A DNA stretch of 64,000 nucleotides from Mycolicibacterium sediminis (GTDB taxonomy: Bacteria; Actinomycetota; Actinomycetes; Mycobacteriales; Mycobacteriaceae), in the NCBI RefSeq assembly GCF_010731735.1, contig NZ_AP022588.1:2728001-2792000 (forward strand), read 5' to 3'. Position 1 is the first letter of the stretch, and the number at the start of each line of letters is the position of its first letter. The notes beneath the pieces were generated by a model. That model saw only the letters and a program-made list of their open reading frames with translations, did no database searches and was not told where the DNA came from. Position numbers and translations under genes: made by a program. This document shows, piece after piece, positions 24,008 to 32,985 of this stretch.

Positions 24008-24786
24008 TCGGACGACAGTGCGAAGTCGGACAGGTACTTCGTCGAACTCCAGCCACCGTCCACGACGATCGTCTGGCCGTTGATGAAACCGGCTCCCGGA
24101 GAACAGAGGAAGGCGATGGTGCTCGCGACGTCCTCGATGCGGCCGAGCCGGGGGAACGGCGTCATCTCGGTGTTGATCTTGCGGAACCGCTCGTCGGTGA
24201 GGCGGTGCTCCACCATCGGCGTGATGGTGACCCCGGGTGCGACGGCGTTGCATCGGATTCCGAGCGGCCCGTACTGGCAGGCGATGTGCGACGTGAGCGC
24301 GGTCAGCCCACCCTTGGCGGCCGAGTAGGCGCCACCGCGCAGACCGCCCACGACCGCGAACGTCGACGTCACGTTGACGATGCCGGACCCGTCGCGCATG
24401 TGCGGGATGACGTCGCGCGCCAGCCGGAACGGTGCACGGAGCATGATGCCCAGGAACTGGTCGAGGGACTCGTCGTCGGTCTCGTGCAACGGTTTCGGGC
24501 TGCCGACGCCCGCGTTGTTGACCAGGAAGTCGATCCGCCCCCAGTGTCCGACGGCGGCGTCGACGACGCGTGCGGGACCGTCGTCGGCGGTGAGGTCGAC
24601 GGCCACCGTGGCGACCAGGTCCGGGTCGGCGCCCGCCTCGCGAGCGGCCGTCGACCACTCCGCGAGCCTGGCCTCGTCACGGCCGGTGCCCAGCACCGCC
24701 ATGCCCGACTCGGCGAGCTTCACGGCGGTCCCGAAGCCGATCCCGCTGCTGGCCCCGGTCACGATGGCAACCCGTGTGTCACTCAC
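23992..24786 (-). CDS. Short-chain dehydrogenase/reductase
   Basis: A 264-residue SDR: TGASSGIG at residues 10-17, GTGRDE after beta2, NNAGVG, catalytic Ser in TSTFAV and YSAAK, and C-terminal FINGQTIVVDGGW as in FabG-type enzymes. The start is GTG 24786, overlapping the stop of the upstream acyl-CoA synthetase (GTGA); its own 3' end overlaps the next ligase by 16 bp. A hydroxyacyl-CoA or cyclic alcohol substrate is likely from context. Confidence 0.88.
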   Translation of the reverse strand: MSDTRVAIVTGASSGIGFGTAVKLAESGMAVLGTGRDEARLAEWSTAAREAGADPDLVATVAVDLTADDGPARVVDAAVGHWGRIDFLVNNAGVGSPKPLHETDDESLDQFLGIMLRAPFRLARDVIPHMRDGSGIVNVTSTFAVVGGLRGGAYSAAKGGLTALTSHIACQYGPLGIRCNAVAPGVTITPMVEHRLTDERFRKINTEMTPFPRLGRIEDVASTIAFLCSPGAGFINGQTIVVDGGWSSTKYLSDFALSSEWVAR

Positions 24787-26423
24787 TGGACGTCGATCTC
24801 CCCACTCGTGTGCGCTTCGTCCAAGGCCGTCCGTATCCGGTGCTTGAGGACCTTGCCCGCGTCGTTCTTCGGCAGCGACTCCCAGATCGCCACGCGCTCG
24901 GGCACCTTGAACCTCGCAACGCCCTGCCCCAGCAGGAAGTCGCTGAGGTCGTCCACGCAGGGTCGTGCGCTGCCGACGGGCACGATCACCGCGCAGGCCC
25001 GTTCGCCGGTCCGGGCGTCGGGCATGCCGACGACCGCCACCTCGGCGATGCCGAGGTGGCCGATGAGGATGTCCTCGACCTCCTTGGGGGAGATGTTCTC
25101 GCCGTTGCGGATGATGAGGTCCTTCGCGCGGCCGGTGACGACGAGCGCGTCGTCCGCCCATCGGCCGATGTCGCCGGTGCAGAAGTAGCCGTCGGCGTCG
25201 AACGCGTCGGCCTCGTCCTCGGAATGCAGGTAACCCGCGAGCATCTGGGCGCCGCGCACGCGGATCTCGCCGGTCTGGCCGCCCATCCCGCCGGGGTCCC
25301 GGGCCACCAGCCACACGTCGGCGATGCCCGGCCGGCCGTCGGTGTCGGCGGCGGCGGCGGGATCGGCCAGCGCCCCGACGGTGGTCACCGGCACCTCGGT
25401 GGAACCGTAGACGCGCGATACCCGGGCCCGGTCGAAGTAGGCGGTGGCCCGGCGGATCAGCGACGGCGGCACCGAGGCCCCGCCGCAGATGAACACCTTC
25501 AGGTCCGGGAGTCGGGTGTCGGCGCGTTCGGCCGCGGCGAGCAGCTGCTCGAGGAAGGGCGTGGCGCCGGCCATGTGGGTGCACCGGTGCTCGCCCATCA
25601 GCGCGATCGCGGCATCCGGATCCCACTGCTGCATCAGGACCGCGGTGGAGCCCAGCAGCAGCGGGCACTCGAACGCGTAGATCGACCCGCCGACGTGGGC
25701 GATGGGCGACGGCACCAGGAACCTGTCGCCCGGGTCGACGAGCCAGTGCTCGCGGATCTGCGAGATGAGCGCGTGGATCGAATTGTGCGTGTGCAGAACG
25801 CCCTTCGGACGTCCCGTGGTCCCGGAGGTGTACATGATCATGCGCACGGCGTCGGGATCGACCGGGACCTCGGGATCGGCGGCACCCGCGGCCACGAGGT
25901 CGTCGTAGCGGACGTGTGGCCCGGCATCGCCGCGCACCACCACGACCACCGGCGGCGGCTCGATCTCGTCGACGACGCGGGTCAGCATCCCCGCGTAGTC
26001 GTGCCCACGGAACGTCTCCGGCACGAAGATCATCCGGCTGTCCGCGTCGCTCAGGATGAAGCGCAGTTCGTGGTCTCGCAGCGACGGCAGGATCGGATTG
26101 ACGACCATGCCTGCCAGGGTGGCCGCGAGGTAGACCACGGCGGCCTCGCACCAGTTGGGCAGCATGAACGACACCACGCTGCCGGTCGGCATCCTGTCGA
26201 GCAGGGCCGCGGCCAACGCGCCTGCGCGGCCGTACAGCTCGCGACAGGTGAGGTGCACGGCGCCATCGATCAGCACCACTCGATCCGGCGTCTCGCGGGC
26301 CGCGTGGCGCAGGGTGTTCCCGAGCGTGTCCGTCACCCAGAGACCGGCGGACCGGGCCTCATCGGCGCGCGTCTCGTCCCATCGGATCGACCGTCCGGCA
26401 ACGGTTCTGCGAGTACTGCCCAT
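24783..26423 (-). CDS. Acyl-CoA synthetase (AMP-forming), cyclohexanecarboxylate/fatty-acid-like
   Basis: A 546-residue ANL-superfamily ligase. YTSGTTGRPKGVLHTHNS is the P-loop, YGSTEVPVTT the A5 motif, YFCTGDIGRWADDALVVTGRAKDLIIRNGENISPKEVEDIL the hinge, and LPKNDAGKVLKHRIR holds the C-terminal lysine. The N-terminal WWDE-like start (IRWDETRADEARSAGLW) resembles cyclohexanecarboxylate- and medium-chain acyl-CoA ligases. Its ATG at 26423 is 8 bp after the GntR gene, and its stop overlaps the SDR start. It is probably the entry or re-entry activation enzyme of the pathway. Confidence 0.9.
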   Translation of the reverse strand: MGSTRRTVAGRSIRWDETRADEARSAGLWVTDTLGNTLRHAARETPDRVVLIDGAVHLTCRELYGRAGALAAALLDRMPTGSVVSFMLPNWCEAAVVYLAATLAGMVVNPILPSLRDHELRFILSDADSRMIFVPETFRGHDYAGMLTRVVDEIEPPPVVVVVRGDAGPHVRYDDLVAAGAADPEVPVDPDAVRMIMYTSGTTGRPKGVLHTHNSIHALISQIREHWLVDPGDRFLVPSPIAHVGGSIYAFECPLLLGSTAVLMQQWDPDAAIALMGEHRCTHMAGATPFLEQLLAAAERADTRLPDLKVFICGGASVPPSLIRRATAYFDRARVSRVYGSTEVPVTTVGALADPAAAADTDGRPGIADVWLVARDPGGMGGQTGEIRVRGAQMLAGYLHSEDEADAFDADGYFCTGDIGRWADDALVVTGRAKDLIIRNGENISPKEVEDILIGHLGIAEVAVVGMPDARTGERACAVIVPVGSARPCVDDLSDFLLGQGVARFKVPERVAIWESLPKNDAGKVLKHRIRTALDEAHTSGEIDVQ

Positions 26424-26431
26424 GGTCGTCC

Positions 26432-27181
26432 TCAGCCCTTCACGCGACGCATGGTCATCGAGTAGCGGAACCGCGACGACGGGTGTGTGTTGACGGTGAC
26501 CTGGGCGATCTGACCGTCCGAGGTCGTGTACGTGCGCCGCATCTCGAGCGCGGCGGTGCACTCGTCGACCTGCAGCTGTTCGGCCAGCCGAGGGGACGCC
26601 GTCACCGCGGCGATCTCCTGATGCACCTCGACCACGCTGACCCCGAACAGATCCTCGATCAGCGGGAAGATGGGGCCCGTGTGGCGCTGCAGCAGTCTGC
26701 CCACCGCGGCGAACGAGCGGTGCACATAGTATTCGGTGCGACAGATGGGCACCTCCCCGTCCTCGGCGCGGCGCGTGCCGCGTACCGCGAGCCACTGCGT
26801 GCCGACGGGCAGGCCGGTGTGGGCGGCGAGGTCCACGTCGACCGTCACCATCGCGTTCGACTCGATGTCGAAGCGGGCACCCGCTGCGAACGCCAGCAGG
26901 TCGTCGATCGACATGACCTCTTGCGCATAGGAGTTCGATGCCGCACGCGCAACCACCATCGTGCCCGCGCGGGGCCGCGACGACACCAGGTTGTCGTCGC
27001 GTAGCCGGCGCAGCGCTTCGCGCACGGTGTACCGGCTGACCTCGAACCGCTCGCACAGTTCGTGCTCCGTGGGCAACTGGGTGCCGACGGGATACACGCC
27101 GTCGACGATGTCCTTGCGCAGGGCGCGCGCCACCTGCAGGTAGCGGTGGTCGGCAGCCGTGCCGACGTCGGTGCTCGTCAC
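26432..27181 (-). CDS. GntR (HutC/UTRA) family transcriptional regulator
   Basis: A 249-residue regulator. The N-terminal winged helix has QVARALRKDIVDGVYPVGTQLPTEHELCERFEVSRYTVREALRRL (about residues 15-60), followed by a UTRA effector domain (VHQEIAAVTASPRLAEQLQV; RRTYTTSDGQIAQVTVNTHP). UTRA domains bind small organic effectors, often pathway substrates. The GTG start overlaps the stop of the propeller gene (GTGA), so it is embedded in the operon it likely controls. A candidate site, GTCCAGAC, lies in the 197-bp divergent promoter region. Confidence 0.9.
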   Translation of the reverse strand: MTSTDVGTAADHRYLQVARALRKDIVDGVYPVGTQLPTEHELCERFEVSRYTVREALRRLRDDNLVSSRPRAGTMVVARAASNSYAQEVMSIDDLLAFAAGARFDIESNAMVTVDVDLAAHTGLPVGTQWLAVRGTRRAEDGEVPICRTEYYVHRSFAAVGRLLQRHTGPIFPLIEDLFGVSVVEVHQEIAAVTASPRLAEQLQVDECTAALEMRRTYTTSDGQIAQVTVNTHPSSRFRYSMTMRRVKG

Positions 27182-28800
27182 GTGCGCCGCAGCGTCAGCA
27201 CGCTGCCCTCCCCGTCGGCCGAGACGTACAGCGTGCCATCGGGTCCCGCGGCGATGCCTGCGAACGGACCCTGCGGGCCGGAGAACGGCGGCATGCCCCG
27301 CAGCGGCTTGGGGTCGACGCCGGGCGGCGCACCGATCGGCAGGCCGGCGGCGATGGTCGTCCGGCCGCCGGTCTCGAGATCGACGGCGATGACCGCCTTC
27401 TGGCCGGCGTCGACGACGTACAGAGTGCCGGCCACGACGAGCAGGCCGTGGGGGCGGACGAGCCCGTCGACGACGGTCTCGGTGCCCGACGCGGTGACCC
27501 GCACGACGCGGCCGGTCTCGCCGACCAGCAGGTCGCCCGCCGCGGTGACGACGACGCCGACGGGCTCGGACAGGCCCGACGCGAGCACGCCGACGGTGCC
27601 CGCCCGATTCACCGACAGCACCCGGCCCGTGCCCTGCTCGACCGCCACGACGTCGTCGCCGCGGACGGCGACACCGTACAGCTGATCGAAGCCGTCTGCG
27701 AGATAATCGGTTTCGCCACTCCCCGGCCGGTATCGCGCGATCTGACCGCCGGAGGTGGTGACGACGAACTCGCCGGGACCCGACGGCACCAGGCCGCGCA
27801 GGAAGCCGGGGTAACCCGGGGAGAACAGCATGCCCACCGTCTGCAGCGAACCGTCAGGTTCGACCGCGTAGAAGTAGGTGCCGTCGGCCACGTACACCCG
27901 GCCGTCACCGCCAACGGCGAGGTCGAGCGGCCAGTTCAGTCCGCCGGGCAGTGTCGTGCGGGTGTCACCGCCACCGAGGATCTCGGTGATCTCGCCGGTG
28001 AAGTTCGAGACGAACAACCGGCCGTCGACCAGGGTGCAGTTGTCCAGGCCGGGGGAGAGTTGCGCCAGCAGGGTCTGATCGCCGGTACGCGGATCGATCC
28101 GCAGCACCTGCCCGCTCGCGACCTGTGTCGAGACGATGAACCCGTCGGCGTCGAACTTGACCGAGTCGGGAACCCCCAGCCCGCTCGCCACCGTCTGCGG
28201 CCGGGCGTCGTCGGCGAACGGATCGATGCGCCAGATCTCATTGGCGCCCATGACGGGGAAGTACAGCAGTCCGTCCGGCCCGACCTCCATGGCGTTGGGT
28301 GACGGGACGTCCTCCAGTAGCACCCGCGGTGGACCGCCGGCGAGGTCGAACTCCATCAGGCGGCCACCCTCGCGGCACTCGCCGATGAACAGCCGATCCC
28401 GGTGGAAGGTGATGCCGTTGGCCGAGGGCACGTCGTCGCGCAGGACTCGGGTGGTCCCGGAGGTGTCGCGCAGGCTGACCCTGCCGTCCATCACCTCGGT
28501 GGCGACGAGGTTGCCGCGGGAGTCGAAGGCGACGTCGTCGGGCGCCACGATGTCGCCGCCCTTCGCGCTGATGGTCTCCACCGCGCCCGTCGAGACGTCG
28601 AGCGCACTGATCTGGCTGCCCGTCACCTGCGCGACGTACACGCGGCCGTCGGGTCCGGTACGTAGGCCATTCGCGCCGAAAAGGCGGCTGGGGGCGGTCA
28701 ACCGGTCCAGCCGCCACCCCGTCGCCACCTCGGGCGGGGTCGCCGACCAGTGGCGACTCGGGGAATCCCGCTGGACGGAGGGGGAGCCGGTGGTCGTCAT
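27178..28800 (-). CDS. Double NHL/SMP-30-like beta-propeller protein
   Basis: A 540-residue protein of repeated beta-propeller blades (PDGxhYVAxxxxxxhxxhD...), long enough for two propellers or one large one. The first half has SMP-30/gluconolactonase-like loops: GLRTGPDGRVYVAQ, SANGITFHRDRLFIGECR and GVPDSVKFDADGFIVST, where Glu/Asn/Asp could bind a metal. The second half is closer to NHL or Vgb-like repeats. No signal peptide is evident from ATG 28800. It is first in the leftward operon, opposite a monooxygenase that would make esters or lactones, so a lactonase role is attractive but inferred. Confidence 0.75.
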   Translation of the reverse strand: MTTTGSPSVQRDSPSRHWSATPPEVATGWRLDRLTAPSRLFGANGLRTGPDGRVYVAQVTGSQISALDVSTGAVETISAKGGDIVAPDDVAFDSRGNLVATEVMDGRVSLRDTSGTTRVLRDDVPSANGITFHRDRLFIGECREGGRLMEFDLAGGPPRVLLEDVPSPNAMEVGPDGLLYFPVMGANEIWRIDPFADDARPQTVASGLGVPDSVKFDADGFIVSTQVASGQVLRIDPRTGDQTLLAQLSPGLDNCTLVDGRLFVSNFTGEITEILGGGDTRTTLPGGLNWPLDLAVGGDGRVYVADGTYFYAVEPDGSLQTVGMLFSPGYPGFLRGLVPSGPGEFVVTTSGGQIARYRPGSGETDYLADGFDQLYGVAVRGDDVVAVEQGTGRVLSVNRAGTVGVLASGLSEPVGVVVTAAGDLLVGETGRVVRVTASGTETVVDGLVRPHGLLVVAGTLYVVDAGQKAVIAVDLETGGRTTIAAGLPIGAPPGVDPKPLRGMPPFSGPQGPFAGIAAGPDGTLYVSADGEGSVLTLRRT

Positions 28801-28807
28801 CGAACGG

Positions 28808-28869
28808 ACCATAGCAAGCCCGACTGGTCCAGACAATAAGACCGACACGATGTGGCACGGCCCTTGACG
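28808..28869. promoter_or_regulatory. Divergent promoter region with candidate GntR site
   Basis: The 197-bp gap between the two divergent operons holds GTCCAGAC (about 28826-28833), one base from the GTNTANAC core bound by many HutC-type GntR proteins. A wider GGTC...GACC pair spans about 28825-28842, and TTGACG at 28864-28869 is a -35-like hexamer toward the rightward operon. No strong -10 was found. A single regulator here could control both directions. Confidence 0.4.
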
Positions 28870-28997
28870 TGCGGCTCAACATAGGAGAATCATGCTCTCC
28901 AAATGGTGCACAGGACTGCAATGTCCGGACAATTGGGCACCGAGCGGGCGGCCGGGGCTCCGGATCGCCGCAACCGAGGAATGGGAGAAAGCCGACC

Positions 28998-30701
28998 GTG
29001 GCCGTGAAGGTGTACGAGCGAATCCTGCAGTTGTTCGAGGCCGAGGGGATCAACACCCTCTTCGGCATCCCCGACCCGAACTTCGTGCACATGTTCCACG
29101 CCGCCGAGGAACGCGGCTGGACGGTCGTCGCGCCGCACCACGAGGAGAACGCCGGGTTCATGGCCGAGGCGGTGTCGCGGATGACGGGCCGGCCCGGCCT
29201 CGCCATCGGCACGCTCGGCCCGGGACTGGCGAACCTCTCCGGCGCCATCATGTGCGCGAAGGTCGAGAACTCGCCGGTGATCTTCCTGGGTGGCCAGCGC
29301 GCCCGCATCACCGAGCAGCGCGTCCGCCGCGGGCGCATCCAGTTCGTCTCGCAGGCACCGCTCCTCGCGCCGTCGGTGAAGTACTCCGCGAGCATCGAGT
29401 ACGCGGACCAGACCGACGAGATCGTCCGGCACGCCCTGCGCGTCTCGCAGACCGGGACCCCCGGACCGGCGTACATCGAATACCCCTCACACGTCATCCT
29501 CGAAGAACTCGACGTCCCCGCGCCGCTGCCGCCCGACGCCTACCGGTTGGTCAACCAGGGCGCCAGCGCGCAGTCCATCGAGAAGGCCGTCGAACTCGTC
29601 CGCAAGGCCCGCCAGCCGATCCTCCTCGTCGGCCACGCCGTGCACACGTCGCGGGCCGGCGAGTCCGTCGAGGCGCTGGCGAAGCTCATGAACTGCCCGG
29701 TGATCCAGACCTCCGGCGGCACGTCCTTCATCCGGGGCCTCGAGGACCGCACCTTCCCCTACGGCTTCTCGCCGTCCGCCGTGGACGCCGTCGTGAAGTC
29801 CGACCTCGTGATCGCCATCGGCACCGAACTCGGCGAGCCCGTCCACTACGGCCGCGGCAGGCATTGGCTGGACAACGAGGCCAACCGCAAGTGGATCAGC
29901 GTCGAACTCGACCCGACCGCCATCGGCGTCAACCGTCGCATCGACGTCCCGCTGGTCGGCGACCTGCGCGCGATCGTCCCGCAGCTCGTCGACGCACTGA
30001 AGGACTCGCCGCGGCAGCCCTCGGCGGAACTGGCCGGCTGGATCGCCGACGACGCCGCCCGCATCGCCGACCTCGCCGAGAGTGCCCCCGGCGGAACGCC
30101 GTTGCACACCGCCCGGTTCGTCGTCGAGGCGACCAAGGCGTTCCCCGAGGACGGCATCATGGTCCGCGACGGCGGTGCCACGGTGATCTTCCAGTGGACC
30201 TACTCCCAGGCCAAGCCGCACGACGTGGTGTGGAATCAGAACTTCGGCCACATCGGCACCGGCCTGCCCTACGCGGTGGGCGCCTCGGTGGCCGACGGAC
30301 GCAAGCGCCCGGTCATGCTGCTCACCAGCGACTCGTCCTTCATGTTCGCGATCGCCGAATTGGAAACCGCCGCGCGGCTGGACCTCCCACTGGTATGCGT
30401 GGTCGGTGTGGACCACCAGTGGGGCCTCGAGGTCGGCGTCTACAAGCGGACGTTCGGCCAGGGGTCGCTCGAGACCGGCGTGCACTGGAGCAAGGACGTG
30501 CGGTTCGACAAGATCGCCGAGGGCTTCGGCTGCCGCGGCGAGTACGTCGACAGGGCCGAGGATCTCGGGCCTGCGATCGAGCGCGCGTTCGCGAGCGGCA
30601 AGGTCACGGTGATCCACGTACCGATCGACCCGAAGGTCAACTCGGAGGAGATGCCGAGCTACGACGAGTTCCGGACCTGGTACGCGGAAGGGACGCAATA
30701 G
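28998..30701 (+). CDS. ThDP-dependent lyase/decarboxylase family enzyme with atypical motif
   Basis: A 567-residue member of the acetolactate synthase / benzoylformate decarboxylase / 2-hydroxyacyl-CoA lyase superfamily. The N-terminal PYR domain has the catalytic Glu (PHHEENAG, Glu49), the middle domain contains SGGTSFIRG, and the PP domain has WNQNFGHIGTGLPYAVGA. The metal/diphosphate motif, normally GDG...NN, reads SDSSF (residues 444-448) ... GVDH (470-473): one Asp survives and the asparagine pair is Val-Asp. GTG 28998 has GGGAGAAA upstream. It leads the rightward operon, directly before an aldehyde dehydrogenase, which suggests C-C cleavage giving an aldehyde. Confidence 0.88.
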   Translation: MAVKVYERILQLFEAEGINTLFGIPDPNFVHMFHAAEERGWTVVAPHHEENAGFMAEAVSRMTGRPGLAIGTLGPGLANLSGAIMCAKVENSPVIFLGGQRARITEQRVRRGRIQFVSQAPLLAPSVKYSASIEYADQTDEIVRHALRVSQTGTPGPAYIEYPSHVILEELDVPAPLPPDAYRLVNQGASAQSIEKAVELVRKARQPILLVGHAVHTSRAGESVEALAKLMNCPVIQTSGGTSFIRGLEDRTFPYGFSPSAVDAVVKSDLVIAIGTELGEPVHYGRGRHWLDNEANRKWISVELDPTAIGVNRRIDVPLVGDLRAIVPQLVDALKDSPRQPSAELAGWIADDAARIADLAESAPGGTPLHTARFVVEATKAFPEDGIMVRDGGATVIFQWTYSQAKPHDVVWNQNFGHIGTGLPYAVGASVADGRKRPVMLLTSDSSFMFAIAELETAARLDLPLVCVVGVDHQWGLEVGVYKRTFGQGSLETGVHWSKDVRFDKIAEGFGCRGEYVDRAEDLGPAIERAFASGKVTVIHVPIDPKVNSEEMPSYDEFRTWYAEGTQ

Positions 30702-30703
30702 AC

Positions 30704-32125
30704 ATGCGCGAGTATCTGCAGTTCTACGTCGATGGCCAGTGGGTCGATCCGGTGGACCGTCAGACCGTCGACGTCGAGAACCCCGCGACCGAGGAGGTGG
30801 CCGGCCGCATCTCGCTCGGTTCCGCCGCCGACGTCGACCGGGCCGTCATCGCCGCCCGCCGCGCGTTCGGCACGTGGTCGGTCACCGCCCGCGAGGAACG
30901 CCTCGAGGTGCTCAACGCCATCCTCGCCGAGTACCAGGCGCGCGCAGACGATCTCGCCGAGGCCGTCACCGAGGAGATGGGCGCCCCGGCCGGGTTGGCC
31001 GCCGGTCCGCAGGTCGGCCTGGGTCTCGGACACCTGACCACGGCGATCGACTCGCTGACGACGTTCCCGTTCACGGAGGACCGCGGTGGCCTGACGATCG
31101 TCAAGGAGCCCATCGGCGTCTGCGGCCTCATCACGCCCTGGAACTGGCCGCTCAACCAGATCTCGGTCAAGGTGTTCCCGGCTCTGGCCACCGGGTGCAC
31201 GGCGATCCTCAAGCCGTCGGAGGTCGCACCCTTCTCGGCGCAGGTGTTCGCGGAGATCCTGCACGCCGCAGGCGTCCCCGCCGGTGTCTTCAACATGATC
31301 CAGGGTGACGGACCGGGCGTCGGCATCCCACTGTCCAGTCATCCGGGCATCGACATGGTCTCGTTCACCGGGTCCACCCGGGCGGGCATCGAGGTCGCGC
31401 GTCACGCGGCGCCGACGGTCAAGCGGGTGGCGCAGGAACTCGGCGGCAAGAGCCCGAACGTCGTGCTCGACGACGACGCGTTCACCGACGGCGTCACCTC
31501 GGGCGTGGTCACGATGATGGGCAACTCGGGGCAGACCTGTAGTGCACCGTCGCGGATGCTGGTGCCCAACGCCCGGATGGCCGAGGCCAAGGAGGTCGCC
31601 GCGGCAGCCGCCGCCGGCATCACCGTCGGCGACCCCCACGGTGGCTTCGACCTCGGACCCGTCGTCTCGGGCACGCAGTTCGAGAAGATCCAGTCGCTGA
31701 TCCGCAAGGGCATCGAGGAGGGCGCCACCCTGGTCGCCGGCGGGACCGGGCGGCCCGACGGACTCGAGACCGGCCACTACGTCAAGCCCACGGTGTTCGC
31801 GGACGTGACCCCCGACATGACCATCGCCCGCGAGGAGATCTTCGGGCCGGTCCTGGTGATCCTCGGCTACGACGACCTCGACCATGCGATCGCGATCGCC
31901 AACGACACCGACTACGGTCTGGCCGGCTACGTGTCGGGAGAGGACATCGACACGGCGCGCTCCGTGGCGGGACGCATCCGCGCCGGGTGGGTTGCCATCA
32001 ACGGCGGCTTCGACTTCCGTTCCGCCTTCGGCGGCTACAAGCAGAGCGGCAACGGCCGCGAATGGGGTGACATCGGCTTCCACGAATACCTGGAGACCAA
32101 GTCCATCATGACGCCGGCCGGGTGA
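30704..32125 (+). CDS. Aldehyde dehydrogenase
   Basis: A 473-residue NAD(P)-dependent aldehyde dehydrogenase. ITPWNWPL is the cofactor-binding start, FTGST the Rossmann loop, QELGGKS contains the general base Glu245, and GQTCSAPSR contains the nucleophile Cys279; EEIFGPVL and GGYKQSGNGREWG are the C-terminal family motifs. It begins 2 nt after the ThDP gene stop, and its own stop overlaps the SDR start (GTGA). It probably oxidises the aldehyde released by the ThDP enzyme or by ring cleavage. Confidence 0.92.
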   Translation: MREYLQFYVDGQWVDPVDRQTVDVENPATEEVAGRISLGSAADVDRAVIAARRAFGTWSVTAREERLEVLNAILAEYQARADDLAEAVTEEMGAPAGLAAGPQVGLGLGHLTTAIDSLTTFPFTEDRGGLTIVKEPIGVCGLITPWNWPLNQISVKVFPALATGCTAILKPSEVAPFSAQVFAEILHAAGVPAGVFNMIQGDGPGVGIPLSSHPGIDMVSFTGSTRAGIEVARHAAPTVKRVAQELGGKSPNVVLDDDAFTDGVTSGVVTMMGNSGQTCSAPSRMLVPNARMAEAKEVAAAAAAGITVGDPHGGFDLGPVVSGTQFEKIQSLIRKGIEEGATLVAGGTGRPDGLETGHYVKPTVFADVTPDMTIAREEIFGPVLVILGYDDLDHAIAIANDTDYGLAGYVSGEDIDTARSVAGRIRAGWVAINGGFDFRSAFGGYKQSGNGREWGDIGFHEYLETKSIMTPAG

Positions 32126-32973
32126 CGGTGCCCGATCTGATCGACCTCGGCGGCCGCATCGTCGTCGTCTCCGGTGCGGGTGGCGGTGGCATCGGCACCG
32201 CGGTGACGGCGATGGCCGCGCGCGCGGGCGCCACCGTCATCGCCGTGAGCAGGCGCCAGGACAACCTCGACGAGCACATCGGACCGCTCGTCGAGCAGGG
32301 GCTGGCCGTCATTCCCGTCGCCGCCGACGCATCGACGGACGACGGCATCGCGACGGTGCTCGACCGGGTCCGCAGGACCGACGGTCGGCTGTACGGACTG
32401 GTGAACGTCGCCGGTGGCGCCGGACCCGACACCTGGATGCCGTCGACCCGCGTGACCCGCGAGGACTGGCGGGCGCTGTTCGCCGCCAACCTCGAAACAA
32501 CCTTCTTCTTCAGCCGTGCGGTCGCGGCGGAGCTGATCGCCGGTGGCGCACCGGGTTCCATCGTGTCCGTCTCCTCGATCAGCGGGATGAACACCGCACC
32601 GTTCCACATTGCGTACGGCACCGCGAAGGCCGCCATCGTCGCGATGACCAGGACCATGGCCGTCGAACTCGCGACGTCCGGCATCCGGGTCAACGCGGTG
32701 GCTCCCGGCGTGACCGAGACCGCCGCGTCGGCCACCTACGTCGACGCCGACCCGGACCGCGACCGCACCGCGATCGCCATGGGTCGCCGTGGCACCCCGG
32801 AGGAGCAGGCCGGCGCCATCCTGTTCCTGCTGTCGGACCTGTCCGGATACGTGACGGGGCAGACCCTGCTCGTCGACGGCGGCCTGAACCTCAAGTGGAC
32901 CCATCTCGGCGCCGACAACACCTCGCTGTTCCTCAAGGATCAGTCCTTCCGCGACGCGATCAGCCGGCCCTGA
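32122..32973 (+). CDS. Short-chain dehydrogenase/reductase
   Basis: A 283-residue SDR with the variant cofactor loop SGAGGGGIG (residues 17-25), an extended glycine loop with Ser in place of Thr. NVAGGAG stands for NNAG, and catalytic Ser and YGTAK are intact. The tail after VDGGLNLKWTHLG is longer than usual (about 25 residues). It starts at GTG 32122 overlapping the aldehyde dehydrogenase stop. The Rieske oxygenase follows after 12 bp. Rieske-linked SDRs often oxidise cis-diols or hydroxylated products; that role is an inference here. Confidence 0.88.
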   Translation: MTVPDLIDLGGRIVVVSGAGGGGIGTAVTAMAARAGATVIAVSRRQDNLDEHIGPLVEQGLAVIPVAADASTDDGIATVLDRVRRTDGRLYGLVNVAGGAGPDTWMPSTRVTREDWRALFAANLETTFFFSRAVAAELIAGGAPGSIVSVSSISGMNTAPFHIAYGTAKAAIVAMTRTMAVELATSGIRVNAVAPGVTETAASATYVDADPDRDRTAIAMGRRGTPEEQAGAILFLLSDLSGYVTGQTLLVDGGLNLKWTHLGADNTSLFLKDQSFRDAISRP

Positions 32974-32985
32974 AAGGAAGATCAC

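Noticed and set aside
28892..32125. An open frame of about 1,070 codons overlapping the ThDP and ALDH genes
   Set aside because: Its first half is in the wrong frame relative to the ThDP enzyme and is Arg/Gly/Pro-rich GC-skew translation. Only the ALDH part from 30704 has family motifs.
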